A stretch of 44,440 nt of DNA from Ralstonia pickettii (lineage in GTDB: Bacteria; Pseudomonadota; Gammaproteobacteria; Burkholderiales; Burkholderiaceae). A program made the translations under genes and the position numbers. Positions 22,552 to 30,045 of this stretch are shown here, one piece after another. Numbering within the stretch: position 1 is the stretch's first letter; the number at the start of each line of letters is the position of its first letter. Location: the NCBI RefSeq assembly GCF_001699815.1, contig NZ_MCGB01000010.1, positions 1 to 44,440 of the forward strand, in the 5' to 3' direction. Below the pieces are notes generated by a model. It had not been told where the DNA came from. It saw only the letters and a list, made by a program, of their open reading frames with translations, and searched no databases.

Positions 22552-23324
22552 TGGTTCCCCCTGATCTGGCGAAGGTAGCGAGACGCCACGGCTTCAAACT
22601 GCGGCGCGCGGCGCACAATCTCGTCCAGGGCGTAGTCCAGCGAAACGTCACCGGCCACTGCCACAAAGTTGTCAGGGAGGGCGCAGCCCTCGTTGTCCAC
22701 TTGGTCGATGGTTGCGGCCTTGGCCAGCACCATCGTGGGAACAGCCTTGACCTTGTACTTGGTGAAGGCGTTGGGGTTCACCAGGACGTTGCCGCCCTGC
22801 TCTCCCAGCTCCTTGATGGCCAGCGCCGTATCCTTCAGCGAGTTGTTCTTGAAACCGCGCAGCACCACAGAAGCCCCCACCCGGTTGGCTTGGCTGACGA
22901 TCCGCTTGAGTGATTCGGCCGGCATCGTGAAGCTGGCGAAAATCATCAGGTCATCCATCTTGCGGGCCTGGGCCTTTTGCTCGTATTGCTTGGCCAGCGC
23001 CTCGATGTCGATCCCGGCGCGCTCCGGCGTCGGCACGTTGGGGAACACGTTGGCGGCGTTCTTGGTCGCGGGGTTGTTTGGATCGAACATCTGCTTGCGC
23101 TCACGATCTACGCGGCGCATTTCCCGGTCGATGTCGGCCGAGTTGGGCATAGCGCCCTTCTTGGCCTTCGAGGCGGGGTTGTTCGGGTCAAACATCTGCT
23201 TGCGCTCAAGCTCGATGCGTTGGCGTTCTTGGTCGAGCTGGGATGCGGTCGGCGTGCTCTGCGCCACGCTTTCGCGGGCGAAAGCGGCCAGCAGCATCAG
23301 CCCGATGACAGTTTTCTTGTTCAT
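22548..23324 (-). CDS. trbC: TrbC, F-type pilus assembly protein
   Basis: The ATG at 23324 overlaps the traU stop (TGATG) and gives 258 residues with a signal peptide. The palindrome at 23267-23286 encodes FARES in that peptide (LMLLAAFARESVAQS). The N-terminal third contains two near-identical repeats, ERKQMFDPNNPA(S/T)K, at 40-53 and 75-88, separated by a charged spacer. The rest matches TrbC: MIFASFTMPAESLKRIV, VVLRGFKNN, NPNAFTKYKVKAVPTMVL. TrbC is a periplasmic protein with a thioredoxin-like fold needed for pilus assembly. Confidence 0.92.
   Translation of the reverse strand: MNKKTVIGLMLLAAFARESVAQSTPTASQLDQERQRIELERKQMFDPNNPASKAKKGAMPNSADIDREMRRVDRERKQMFDPNNPATKNAANVFPNVPTPERAGIDIEALAKQYEQKAQARKMDDLMIFASFTMPAESLKRIVSQANRVGASVVLRGFKNNSLKDTALAIKELGEQGGNVLVNPNAFTKYKVKAVPTMVLAKAATIDQVDNEGCALPDNFVAVAGDVSLDYALDEIVRRAPQFEAVASRYLRQIRGNQ
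23267..23286. repeat. Dispersed palindrome, site 7 (variant centre)
   Basis: CGC-TTTCGCGGGCGAAA-GCG is palindromic except for one central base pair. It lies in the signal-peptide region of trbC and is read as FARES. Confidence 0.85.
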
Positions 23325-24325
23325 CAGAATCCCACTCCCAGGCAGCAGTTTTTCTTGCGGAAAATCATGTAGGCGAAGTCTTCGCCGGCATACGGGTAGC
23401 TCTTGCCAGCGCCCCAAATCGCGGTCGTGCGGCCATAGGGTTGGCAGCAGCGCCCGTTGATCTTTTCCGTCTGCGGGATCGGGTAGAGCATCTGGTACTT
23501 GTATTGGGTCTTGTCCATCACCGGCTCGGGATAGATGCCGCACAAGCCGTCAGCGCCAGAGGTGCCCCACATCAGGAATTCGCGGTGCAGCTTGGCCGTC
23601 ATGCGCTGCACCAGCAGCGAACTGGCTTGTACGTGTGAGACGTGGGCCTGCACATGGCCGTTGAAGGGGTAGATCGAACCCTGGCAGCCGGCGCACCAGA
23701 AAAGCGCGTTACTGCCAAAGCCAGCCGATGACAACACGCAGTCGCCGGCACACGCGGCTTGGGCAATGGGGTTGCCGAACAGGAAAGTTTCCGGGTTCAG
23801 CAGCATGGTCAGCTCGTCGTCGTTCCAAGTCGGATCGACTTCGGTGATGTAGGCCACGTCAAAGGAACCCGTCTCCAGGCACGGGTTATCCAGGATCACC
23901 TCCAGCCAATAAAGGATCGGATCGGCGTACCAATGAACCTGATAGTTGGACTGCTTGGTGTTGTCCTGCTGCAAACGGATCTCGCCTTCCGGGGCACGGA
24001 TACCGGGATCGAGCTTGATGCCTCCCAGCGAGACAAAGCAGTACGGGGTGCGGGTCACATCCACGCGCCGCGCCGGCTCCCAAAAGCCGGTCTTGATGCC
24101 GATGCGCAGCGGGTTGGTGCAGGTGCAGAGGAAGCCGTCCGGGTTGCCGGTGTCCTCCTGGCCCATCGTCATGATCGGCGTGCCGCCCAACGTCAGCGGG
24201 AACAGGCAGCTCCAGCAAATATCGGTGATGGGGTTGGCAAACTTGCCCTGGCACACGCCGGCCATACTTTCGCGCGCGAAAGTCGCCGCGAGCACCATGA
24301 AAGCCATTACAAGCCAGCGTTTCAT
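23324..24325 (-). CDS. traU: TraU, F-type conjugal transfer protein
   Basis: The 333-aa protein has a signal peptide containing FARES from the palindrome at 24266-24283 (MVLAATFARESMAG). It then shows the hallmark TraU sequence: GKFANPITDICWSCLFP, CTCTNPLRIGI, FWEPARRVDVTRTPYC and a cysteine-rich C-terminus (GRCCQPYGR, KKNCCLG). TraU is periplasmic and needed for pilus assembly and DNA transfer. It has many cysteines, making it a likely client of the plasmid's DsbC and TraF. It overlaps traW by ATGA. Confidence 0.96.
   Translation of the reverse strand: MKRWLVMAFMVLAATFARESMAGVCQGKFANPITDICWSCLFPLTLGGTPIMTMGQEDTGNPDGFLCTCTNPLRIGIKTGFWEPARRVDVTRTPYCFVSLGGIKLDPGIRAPEGEIRLQQDNTKQSNYQVHWYADPILYWLEVILDNPCLETGSFDVAYITEVDPTWNDDELTMLLNPETFLFGNPIAQAACAGDCVLSSAGFGSNALFWCAGCQGSIYPFNGHVQAHVSHVQASSLLVQRMTAKLHREFLMWGTSGADGLCGIYPEPVMDKTQYKYQMLYPIPQTEKINGRCCQPYGRTTAIWGAGKSYPYAGEDFAYMIFRKKNCCLGVGF
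24266..24283. repeat. Dispersed palindrome, site 8
   Basis: A perfect 18-bp palindrome, AC-TTTCGCGCGCGAAA-GT, in the signal-peptide coding region of traU. It is read as TFARES. Confidence 0.9.
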
Positions 24326-24960
24326 TGCAGCTCCTTCGCGGGAATCTCATCGAGCACAAGCATCTTTCCCTGCTGACGAATCACAGCCGGCACGGCCGTG
24401 ATGCCGAACCGTTTGGAAAGGGTGCCCTTCTGGTCGTAGAAAACTTGGGTCTTCCAGGCTTTGGTGAGGTCGAGCCAAGACCCAGCAACGAGAATCGGCT
24501 TCACCTTGAGCTGGCCGCCCTTGGCCACCAAGCGCCCCACTGCTTCGCGCTGTTCGGGGTCGCGGCCGTCGAAGAAAACCAGCGTCTTCGTCAGGCTGGT
24601 CATGTCCAGCGGGTTGATCTTCGTTCCAGCCGGCACCACGATGCGGCCGTCGTCGGTCGTCACCGGCTTGGTGTAGGTCACGGTGGGGTCGATGAAACGC
24701 TGCGCGCGGGCGCGCACGGTGGTGATACCGTCCACCGGCTTCATGTTCTTGATGCTGCCCATCGAGCGGCGGATGGCTTCTTCCTGCAACCGCTTCAGCT
24801 CGCCGCTACGCTCCTTTTCGCGCAGCTTCTTCATAATCATGTCGAGGGCGCTTTCCTCCCCAATCGGGTAGGTCGGCCCGATGCTGCCCAAGCTCGCCGC
24901 GTTCGCGGCAGGCAGGATCGAGGCGATCAGCAGGGCTGCGATCAGCTTAGAAAATCTCAT
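24322..24960 (-). CDS. traW: TraW, F-type pilus assembly protein
   Basis: The 212-aa protein starts with a signal peptide (MRFSKLIAALLIASILPAANA). It shows TraW features: LGSIGPTYPIGEES, a charged helix, RFIDPTVTYTKPVTTDDGRIVVPAGTKINPLD in the middle, and a thioredoxin-like end (LVFFDGRD ... FGITAVPAVIRQQG). TraW works in the periplasm with TrbC and TraU in pilus assembly. Its start lies inside the 3' end of the S26 peptidase gene (14-nt overlap). Confidence 0.95.
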   Translation of the reverse strand: MRFSKLIAALLIASILPAANAASLGSIGPTYPIGEESALDMIMKKLREKERSGELKRLQEEAIRRSMGSIKNMKPVDGITTVRARAQRFIDPTVTYTKPVTTDDGRIVVPAGTKINPLDMTSLTKTLVFFDGRDPEQREAVGRLVAKGGQLKVKPILVAGSWLDLTKAWKTQVFYDQKGTLSKRFGITAVPAVIRQQGKMLVLDEIPAKELQ

Positions 24961-25423
24961 AAGCCCTCCCGATGACTTCGGCCTGCTTCACGTTGCCGGT
25001 CAGCGCATACCGCGAGTCCAGGCTGTTCGGGTTGGGCGTCGAAACGAAATACTCCCCTGCCCCGATAACGCCCTCTTGCGCGGGCTGGAGAGGCACGCCA
25101 GCCTTCGAGAAGGGCTTGGCGGTGCCGATGTATTGGTCATTCACCCAAAACGCGCTGCCGGCCCGTTTAACCGTGTCGCCAGCCACACCGGCCACGCGCT
25201 TGATGAAGGTGGTGCCAGCGGGATAGGTCGCACCGCCATGCCAGCGGTAGGCGATCAGCTCGCCCTTCTTCACTTCCCCGCCCTTGTGGATCACGTAGAG
25301 GGTGCCGGGCAGGCTGTTGGTGAGGTTGAAGGTGTAATCCAGCCAAGGGGTAGTGGCGGCGGCCAGCGCACCCACGGCGAACACACCCGCGCAAACTGTC
25401 CAGTAGATGCGCTTCGCCTTCAT
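24947..25423 (-). CDS. S26-family signal peptidase of the transfer system
   Basis: The ATG at 25423 overlaps the trbI stop (TGATG). The 158-aa protein has one N-terminal membrane anchor (about 7-27) and the S26 signal-peptidase catalytic pair: Ser37 in TNSLPGTLY and Lys75 in FIKRVAGVAGD. Relatives such as TrhF and RP4 TraF process or cyclise pilins. In F-type operons a gene of this type sits at the same place between trbI and traW. It probably matures the TraA-type pilin encoded at 32970-33302. Confidence 0.9.
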   Translation of the reverse strand: MKAKRIYWTVCAGVFAVGALAAATTPWLDYTFNLTNSLPGTLYVIHKGGEVKKGELIAYRWHGGATYPAGTTFIKRVAGVAGDTVKRAGSAFWVNDQYIGTAKPFSKAGVPLQPAQEGVIGAGEYFVSTPNPNSLDSRYALTGNVKQAEVIGRAYEIF

Positions 25424-25851
25424 CACTTCATCCTCGCCCGGACTTGATCCGTGTAGTCGATGGTCACGCCACCCAGCAGCGCCGCCTTGTTGACGATCAC
25501 GCAGTTGCACTCTTGCCCCAGCGCATCCACGGTCGCGGACAGCTTCTTGGCAAAGTCGATGGTCAGCTTCTGCGCCACGGCGCGCTGCTCGTCGGTCACG
25601 TCGCCACCCTTCCCGATCACGTCGAGGGTGCGCTTCTGGTCTTCCTCCACCAGCACCTGCAAATCAACGGTGGCCACACGCGCAGGCATGTTGCGGTTGA
25701 TGACGTAGGCCACTGGCGCGAGCGCCACCAGCGTGAGCAAGGTGGACAGCACGGCCGGGATCACATAACGCATCCGGTCGGCGGCCGGCACGGCGGCCTC
25801 GGCCGGCGCTGGCGTCTCGGGGGTTGGGTTGGTGTTCGGTTCAGTAGTCAT
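25423..25851 (-). CDS. trbI: TrbI, F-type inner-membrane transfer protein
   Basis: The 142-aa protein has a Pro/Ala-rich cytoplasmic start, one membrane segment at about 28-50, and a periplasmic domain ending IVNKAALLGGVTIDYTDQV. This resembles F TrbI, whose absence alters pilus length. It overlaps the 3' end of traC by 11 nt and the S26 peptidase start by TGATG, the standard traC-trbI-traF/W order. Confidence 0.85.
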   Translation of the reverse strand: MTTEPNTNPTPETPAPAEAAVPAADRMRYVIPAVLSTLLTLVALAPVAYVINRNMPARVATVDLQVLVEEDQKRTLDVIGKGGDVTDEQRAVAQKLTIDFAKKLSATVDALGQECNCVIVNKAALLGGVTIDYTDQVRARMK

Positions 25852-28465
25852 CTTTCCTCCGGCGCGGGGACAGTTGTTCTTGAGGGGCGCGGCGGGCCAG
25901 CATGATTTCCAGGGCTTCCATCGTGGAATGGCCCTGCTCCAGCAGCGCGTTGCATTCGTTGAAGTCCTGCGCGTTGGTCGAAGCCATCAGCAGGGAGAAG
26001 GGATCGGGGATGTGGCGCACCACGGAATCGCCGTTGGGCGAGGAAATGAGCATTTCGCTGAAGCGGCCGCGCTCGGTGCGCAGCGACAGCAGCATCCGCT
26101 TCACGGCCGGCGAGAAATTCACCATGCCGTCCTCGATCAGCTTTTCCAGGTTCTTGCGGTCTTGGCGCAGCAGAATCTTCCAGTCGGCGTTGTTGTAGGC
26201 CGCCTGGGCCGCATCATTTTTATAGGCGTCTTCGATACCTTGCGTGCCCACACAAAAAATGCCGTTGTACTTCCGGGCGCGGCGGTAGCCTTCCTCGATG
26301 AACTCTGCGGTTTCCTTGTCAGCCCCCAGGAGCTGCCATGCCTCATCGACCAGACACAGCTTCTTGCGGTCGCGGGTCAGATACATGTCGTGGGCAATGC
26401 GCGAGGTCAGCACGAACAGCACCACGCGGCGCAGCTCGGGAGCGTTCTTCAGTTCCTCCAGCTCCAGCCCCACCATGTCGGCGTCCAAGCTGATGTTGGC
26501 GCGGCCGTTGAAGAAGTCCCCATAGACGCCATCCTTGGTGAACGGCGCGAGCTGCTTGGCCAGCTCGTAGGCCACGCGCTCGGTGCTGCCCGACTCGTTC
26601 TTGATGTTGCTCAACAGGTAGTCGCGGATGCGGGTCGGGTTGGTGTCCTGCCCGTAGTCTTGCCAGACGGCGGTAATCGCCTCCCCGATCAGCGCGTACT
26701 GGAATTCCGTCAGCGGCGCATTGGGGGACGCCATGCGGCCGATCATCGGCTTGAGCATCCGCATTTCCGCCTTGAAATCCAGCTCGTCGTCAGTGCCCAC
26801 CCAAGTGAATGGATTGATGCACAGCTTCGTGCTCGGCGTGAACTCCAGGAAGGTGCCTTTCTGGAGCCGGATCAGGTTCTGATAGCTGCGGCCCACGTCG
26901 ATCACCCACACCCGCGCGCCAATACCTCGATAGGCCGAAACGACTTCGTTCATGGTCACGGACTTGCCCGAACCGGACACGCCCGCCACGAACACGTTGT
27001 AGTTGCCCTGCTGGTTGCTGTAGAAGTCGAGGAAGGTAGGGGTGCCACGACGGCCAAAGAACATCATCACCGGGTCGCCTGCGCCCTTCCATTCGCCAAT
27101 CACCGGGGCCATGTCCACCGCGTTCACCGTGGTCTTGGACGTGATGAGGCGTAGCTTCTGCAAGTCGTCGCGCACCGTCTCGGTGAGCGTCATGGGCAGG
27201 CTGGAATACAGGGCCGTCAGTTGCAGCAGTTGCAGCGGGCAGATCGTGAAGCGTTCGCTGCGCCACACGTTCAGGGCCACTTGGCTTGCCCGGTTGATGA
27301 CGCGCTTGGGTGCGAACAGCAGCAGCGTGTGGTACAGCTCGCACATGCTGCCGCCGTTGTTGAGCTGGTGCAGCACGATGTCCCAATCGTTCGCCTGGGC
27401 CTGAAGCTCGGGCTGGAACTCGGCCATCTTGGACTTGGCGTTTTGCTTGGTGCGTGCGGCCTTGATCTGAGCCTTGCCGTCCACCACGTTGGGGTCAAGC
27501 GTGAAGACGCCACCGCACACCAGGAATGGGCACGGGTATTGAAGGCCGTCATCGAAAAACGAACCGATGATGTTGGCCATCTCCCACAGCTCTTTCTTCT
27601 GCGGGTACTGAAGCACGCCGAAGCCACGCACGGCGATGCGCTTGTCTTCGTCGCCCTGCTTCTCGGGCGGCAGGCCAAACAGCAGCTCGTTGGCTTTCAC
27701 GCGCACATGCTGGCCAAAGGCCGTGACTTGGTTTTTGATGGATTTCCCGTCGTCGTAGCGCAGATCGGGGAACGGCTCCTTGCTGAACATGCTTTCGGGG
27801 TTGAGGATCGGCCACAGGAAGCTAATCAGCCCGTCAGCATCGAGGGGGAAGGACGGCAGGCTTGCCGTGCGCAGCGAAGCGCGCACTGTCTCGCGCAGCT
27901 CGTACATTTCCTCCACCAGCTTGGCGTCACGGAAGGAACCGGCTTTGGTGATGGAGAACAGCAGGCGGATGTTCTTCACCACGTAGTTGTCATTGGGCCA
28001 AAGCGGCTTGCCCTTTGCCTTGTAGATGTACTCCACGCGGCGCTTGGCCAGCTCCTGAAAGAACGGCGTGGTCTTGCCGTTGTCCACCGCGATATGGCGT
28101 TGATCCATGTACGCTTGGAACTGGTCATCCAGCACCGGGCTACCGAACAGGCACCACTGAATTCCGTAGTGCGGCGGCACCGGGGTAAAGAGCGTATTGA
28201 GGCGGCTCGCCATGTCGTCGTCCGCGCCGGTTTGCGCGATGACTTCAAAGCAGAAGGCCACCGAGTTGTCGTTGTAGAAAAGGCCCGTGTCGGGGTCGTA
28301 TTGGTCGTACTTGAGGATGCTGTGCAGCCCATAGAGGCTCGTCACCTCGTTGGCGGCCGCCACGGGGGCCGGCTGGCTCCCGACATCCGAGGTGTTGCCC
28401 AGCACGGTTTCGTCCCAAAACCGGGCGGCAGCACCCTTTAGCTTGTCCATCATGCTGTCTTGCAT
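25841..28465 (-). CDS. traC: TraC, T4SS ATPase (VirB4 family)
   Basis: The 874-aa protein has an N-terminal TraC-F/VirB4 domain and a C-terminal RecA-like motor. The Walker A loop is AGVSGSGKSVT (495-502) and the Walker B region KLCLVDEAWQLL. A GGAG ribosome site precedes the ATG at 28465. TraC energises pilus assembly at the inner membrane. Its length agrees with F TraC (875 aa). It follows traV and precedes trbI. Confidence 0.97.
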   Translation of the reverse strand: MQDSMMDKLKGAAARFWDETVLGNTSDVGSQPAPVAAANEVTSLYGLHSILKYDQYDPDTGLFYNDNSVAFCFEVIAQTGADDDMASRLNTLFTPVPPHYGIQWCLFGSPVLDDQFQAYMDQRHIAVDNGKTTPFFQELAKRRVEYIYKAKGKPLWPNDNYVVKNIRLLFSITKAGSFRDAKLVEEMYELRETVRASLRTASLPSFPLDADGLISFLWPILNPESMFSKEPFPDLRYDDGKSIKNQVTAFGQHVRVKANELLFGLPPEKQGDEDKRIAVRGFGVLQYPQKKELWEMANIIGSFFDDGLQYPCPFLVCGGVFTLDPNVVDGKAQIKAARTKQNAKSKMAEFQPELQAQANDWDIVLHQLNNGGSMCELYHTLLLFAPKRVINRASQVALNVWRSERFTICPLQLLQLTALYSSLPMTLTETVRDDLQKLRLITSKTTVNAVDMAPVIGEWKGAGDPVMMFFGRRGTPTFLDFYSNQQGNYNVFVAGVSGSGKSVTMNEVVSAYRGIGARVWVIDVGRSYQNLIRLQKGTFLEFTPSTKLCINPFTWVGTDDELDFKAEMRMLKPMIGRMASPNAPLTEFQYALIGEAITAVWQDYGQDTNPTRIRDYLLSNIKNESGSTERVAYELAKQLAPFTKDGVYGDFFNGRANISLDADMVGLELEELKNAPELRRVVLFVLTSRIAHDMYLTRDRKKLCLVDEAWQLLGADKETAEFIEEGYRRARKYNGIFCVGTQGIEDAYKNDAAQAAYNNADWKILLRQDRKNLEKLIEDGMVNFSPAVKRMLLSLRTERGRFSEMLISSPNGDSVVRHIPDPFSLLMASTNAQDFNECNALLEQGHSTMEALEIMLARRAPQEQLSPRRRKDDY

Positions 28466-28502
28466 TGAATGTTCTCCATGTTGGCCGCCCGGCCAGCGAT
28501 GC

Positions 28503-29153
28503 TTATTCGCTGTCCGGGATGACGTTGCCGGGGCGCATGATTCCGTTCAGCAGCTCGGTGGCTTGCTCGTTGCTCATGCGGTCTTGACGGACGCCGATAG
28601 ACTCCATCCCGTTGTCAGCGGGAGGCGTTGGCTGCTGCCCCAGCACGCCAGGGCTTTGCCGTTGCTGGCCAGCGCCGGCCGTTTGCGGCTGCGCAGCCTG
28701 GGCCGTCACATTCGACGGGGCGCGTACCGGCCGGTAGTTGTCCTGGATGCGGCGGCGGTTGTGCTCGATCAGCCAGCGGCCGGAATCGACCGGCAGGTAC
28801 ACGTAGGACTGGTCGTGCAGATCGCCATCGGTGTCTTCCCACGGGGCGAACCAGACGCGAAGCAGGCGCGGTGCGCTGCGGATCGGCGTGCCCGAGTAGA
28901 TGGGCTTGGTCATCACGTTGCTGCCGGCTTTCGCCTGCGAAAGTTCCACCGGAGCCTCGCCGCGCGCATTCACGCGCTGGCCCGGCAGGTTCTTCGCCTG
29001 GGCATTGGCGTAGATGCCGCTCATCGACTCGCACAAGATGCCGTCCGGGGCCTTGCACGCGAATTCGGATTTCGCATCAAAGCCAGACATGCTGCTGCAA
29101 CCGGATAGGGCCACCACGGCCCCGATGCCAAAGGTCAAGGCCAGTGCCTTCAT
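28503..29153 (-). CDS. traV: TraV, outer-membrane core lipoprotein
   Basis: The ATG at 29153 has a GGGAGG site and overlaps the TGA of the preceding small lipoprotein gene. The 216-aa product has a lipobox (VALSGC, Cys19), the early MSGFDAKSEFACKAPDG and MSGIYANA motifs of TraV, and a Gln/Pro-rich C-terminal half. TraV is the VirB7-like lipoprotein anchoring TraK and TraB in the outer-membrane core complex. A degenerate palindrome copy (28928-28943) is read as LSQAK. Confidence 0.92.
   Translation of the reverse strand: MKALALTFGIGAVVALSGCSSMSGFDAKSEFACKAPDGILCESMSGIYANAQAKNLPGQRVNARGEAPVELSQAKAGSNVMTKPIYSGTPIRSAPRLLRVWFAPWEDTDGDLHDQSYVYLPVDSGRWLIEHNRRRIQDNYRPVRAPSNVTAQAAQPQTAGAGQQRQSPGVLGQQPTPPADNGMESIGVRQDRMSNEQATELLNGIMRPGNVIPDSE
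28928..28943. repeat. Dispersed palindrome, site 9 (variant centre)
   Basis: C-TTTCGC-CT-GCGAAA-G has intact arms and the same CT centre as the copy in traG. It lies inside traV and is read as LSQAK. Confidence 0.8.
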
Positions 29154-29299
29154 TTGCTTCCCTCCCATGCGTGCGCGGCACTGCCGCTGAAACCGACACC
29201 CTTGCAGCAAGCGCCGCAGTCGCGGCCAGCGAGCGAACCGCAGCCCGTCAGGGCCAAGGCGAGCGCGCCGGCACCAAACATCAAGGCGGTGCGCTTCAT
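29150..29299 (-). CDS. Small lipoprotein of the transfer operon, 49 aa
   Basis: A short frame between dsbC and traV runs from the ATG at 29299 (ATGA overlap with dsbC) to the TGA at 29150-29152, which in turn overlaps the traV ATG. The peptide has a basic start, a hydrophobic segment and a consensus lipobox (LALALTGC, Cys20), then a cysteine-rich mature part (RDCGACCKGVG). The two flanking start-stop overlaps and the lipoprotein signal make it a likely real gene. The family is not recognised. Confidence 0.72.
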   Translation of the reverse strand: MKRTALMFGAGALALALTGCGSLAGRDCGACCKGVGFSGSAAHAWEGSK

Positions 29300-30045
29300 T
29301 GGGTTGCCTCCTGCGCAGCGGCCGGCGCGCCAGGCTTACCGGCGTTCAGCCACTGGTCGATCTTCTCGGCCGGTGCGGAGCCAGGCAGGACGCGGCCATC
29401 GGCGGCAATCAGGGTAGGAGTGCCCACCACGCCCAGCTTGGAACCCAGCACCAAGTTGTCGTTGACGGGGTTGTTGCAGGCCACCAGCTTGGGCTTCTTG
29501 CCGGCCAGCATCAGCTCGCTCCAGGCTTTCGCCTTGTTCGGCGCGCACCACACGCTGACGGCCTTGGTCTTGGCTTCCGGGTGCAGCGATTCGAGCGGGT
29601 ACAGGAACGTGTAAATGGTCACGTTGTCCAGGCGGGCCAGCTCGCCCTCCAACTGCTTGCAGTAGGGGCAATCCGGGTCGCTGAACACGGCCAGGATTCG
29701 GCTGCCGTCGCCCTTGACCGTCTTGATCGCTTGGCCAAGTTGCTGTGCCGGGAACTCGGTTTTCTTGCTATCGAGCTTGCGCTGGGCAGTCAGATCGACT
29801 TGCTGCTGCATGTCGAACAGGTGCCCGAAAATGAAGTAGCGGCCCGACTCGTCGGTGTAGGCGATGTTCTCGCCCATCACTACCTCATACAGCCCGGAAA
29901 CTTGCGACTTGCGAATTTCCTTGAAGGTCGTCTTCGGGTACATGGTCTTGAACTTCTCGACCACGGACGCGGGCGCTTCATCTTGGGCAAATGCGGGAAC
30001 AGCCAGCGCAGCAGCCAGCGCGAGGGTCAACACTCGTTTAATCAT
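29296..30045 (-). CDS. DsbC-family periplasmic disulphide isomerase
   Basis: The 249-aa protein has a signal peptide (cleavage near AFAQ), an N-terminal dimerisation domain with the usual GLYEVVMGENIAYTDESGRYFIFGHLFD stretch, and a thioredoxin-like domain with the active site FSDPDCPYCKQLE (Cys126, Cys129) and a cis-proline loop (VGTPTLIAADG). Plasmid-borne DsbC proteins reshuffle disulphides in TraU, TraN, TraH and similar cysteine-rich parts. It lies between traB and the small lipoprotein gene. A likely reductant domain is encoded at 40860-41315. Confidence 0.95.
   Translation of the reverse strand: MIKRVLTLALAAALAVPAFAQDEAPASVVEKFKTMYPKTTFKEIRKSQVSGLYEVVMGENIAYTDESGRYFIFGHLFDMQQQVDLTAQRKLDSKKTEFPAQQLGQAIKTVKGDGSRILAVFSDPDCPYCKQLEGELARLDNVTIYTFLYPLESLHPEAKTKAVSVWCAPNKAKAWSELMLAGKKPKLVACNNPVNDNLVLGSKLGVVGTPTLIAADGRVLPGSAPAEKIDQWLNAGKPGAPAAAQEATQ

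Noticed and set aside
25829-28441. Rightward frames of 441 and 406 codons opposite traC
   Set aside because: They mirror traC codon structure and have no ribosome site or recognisable domain.
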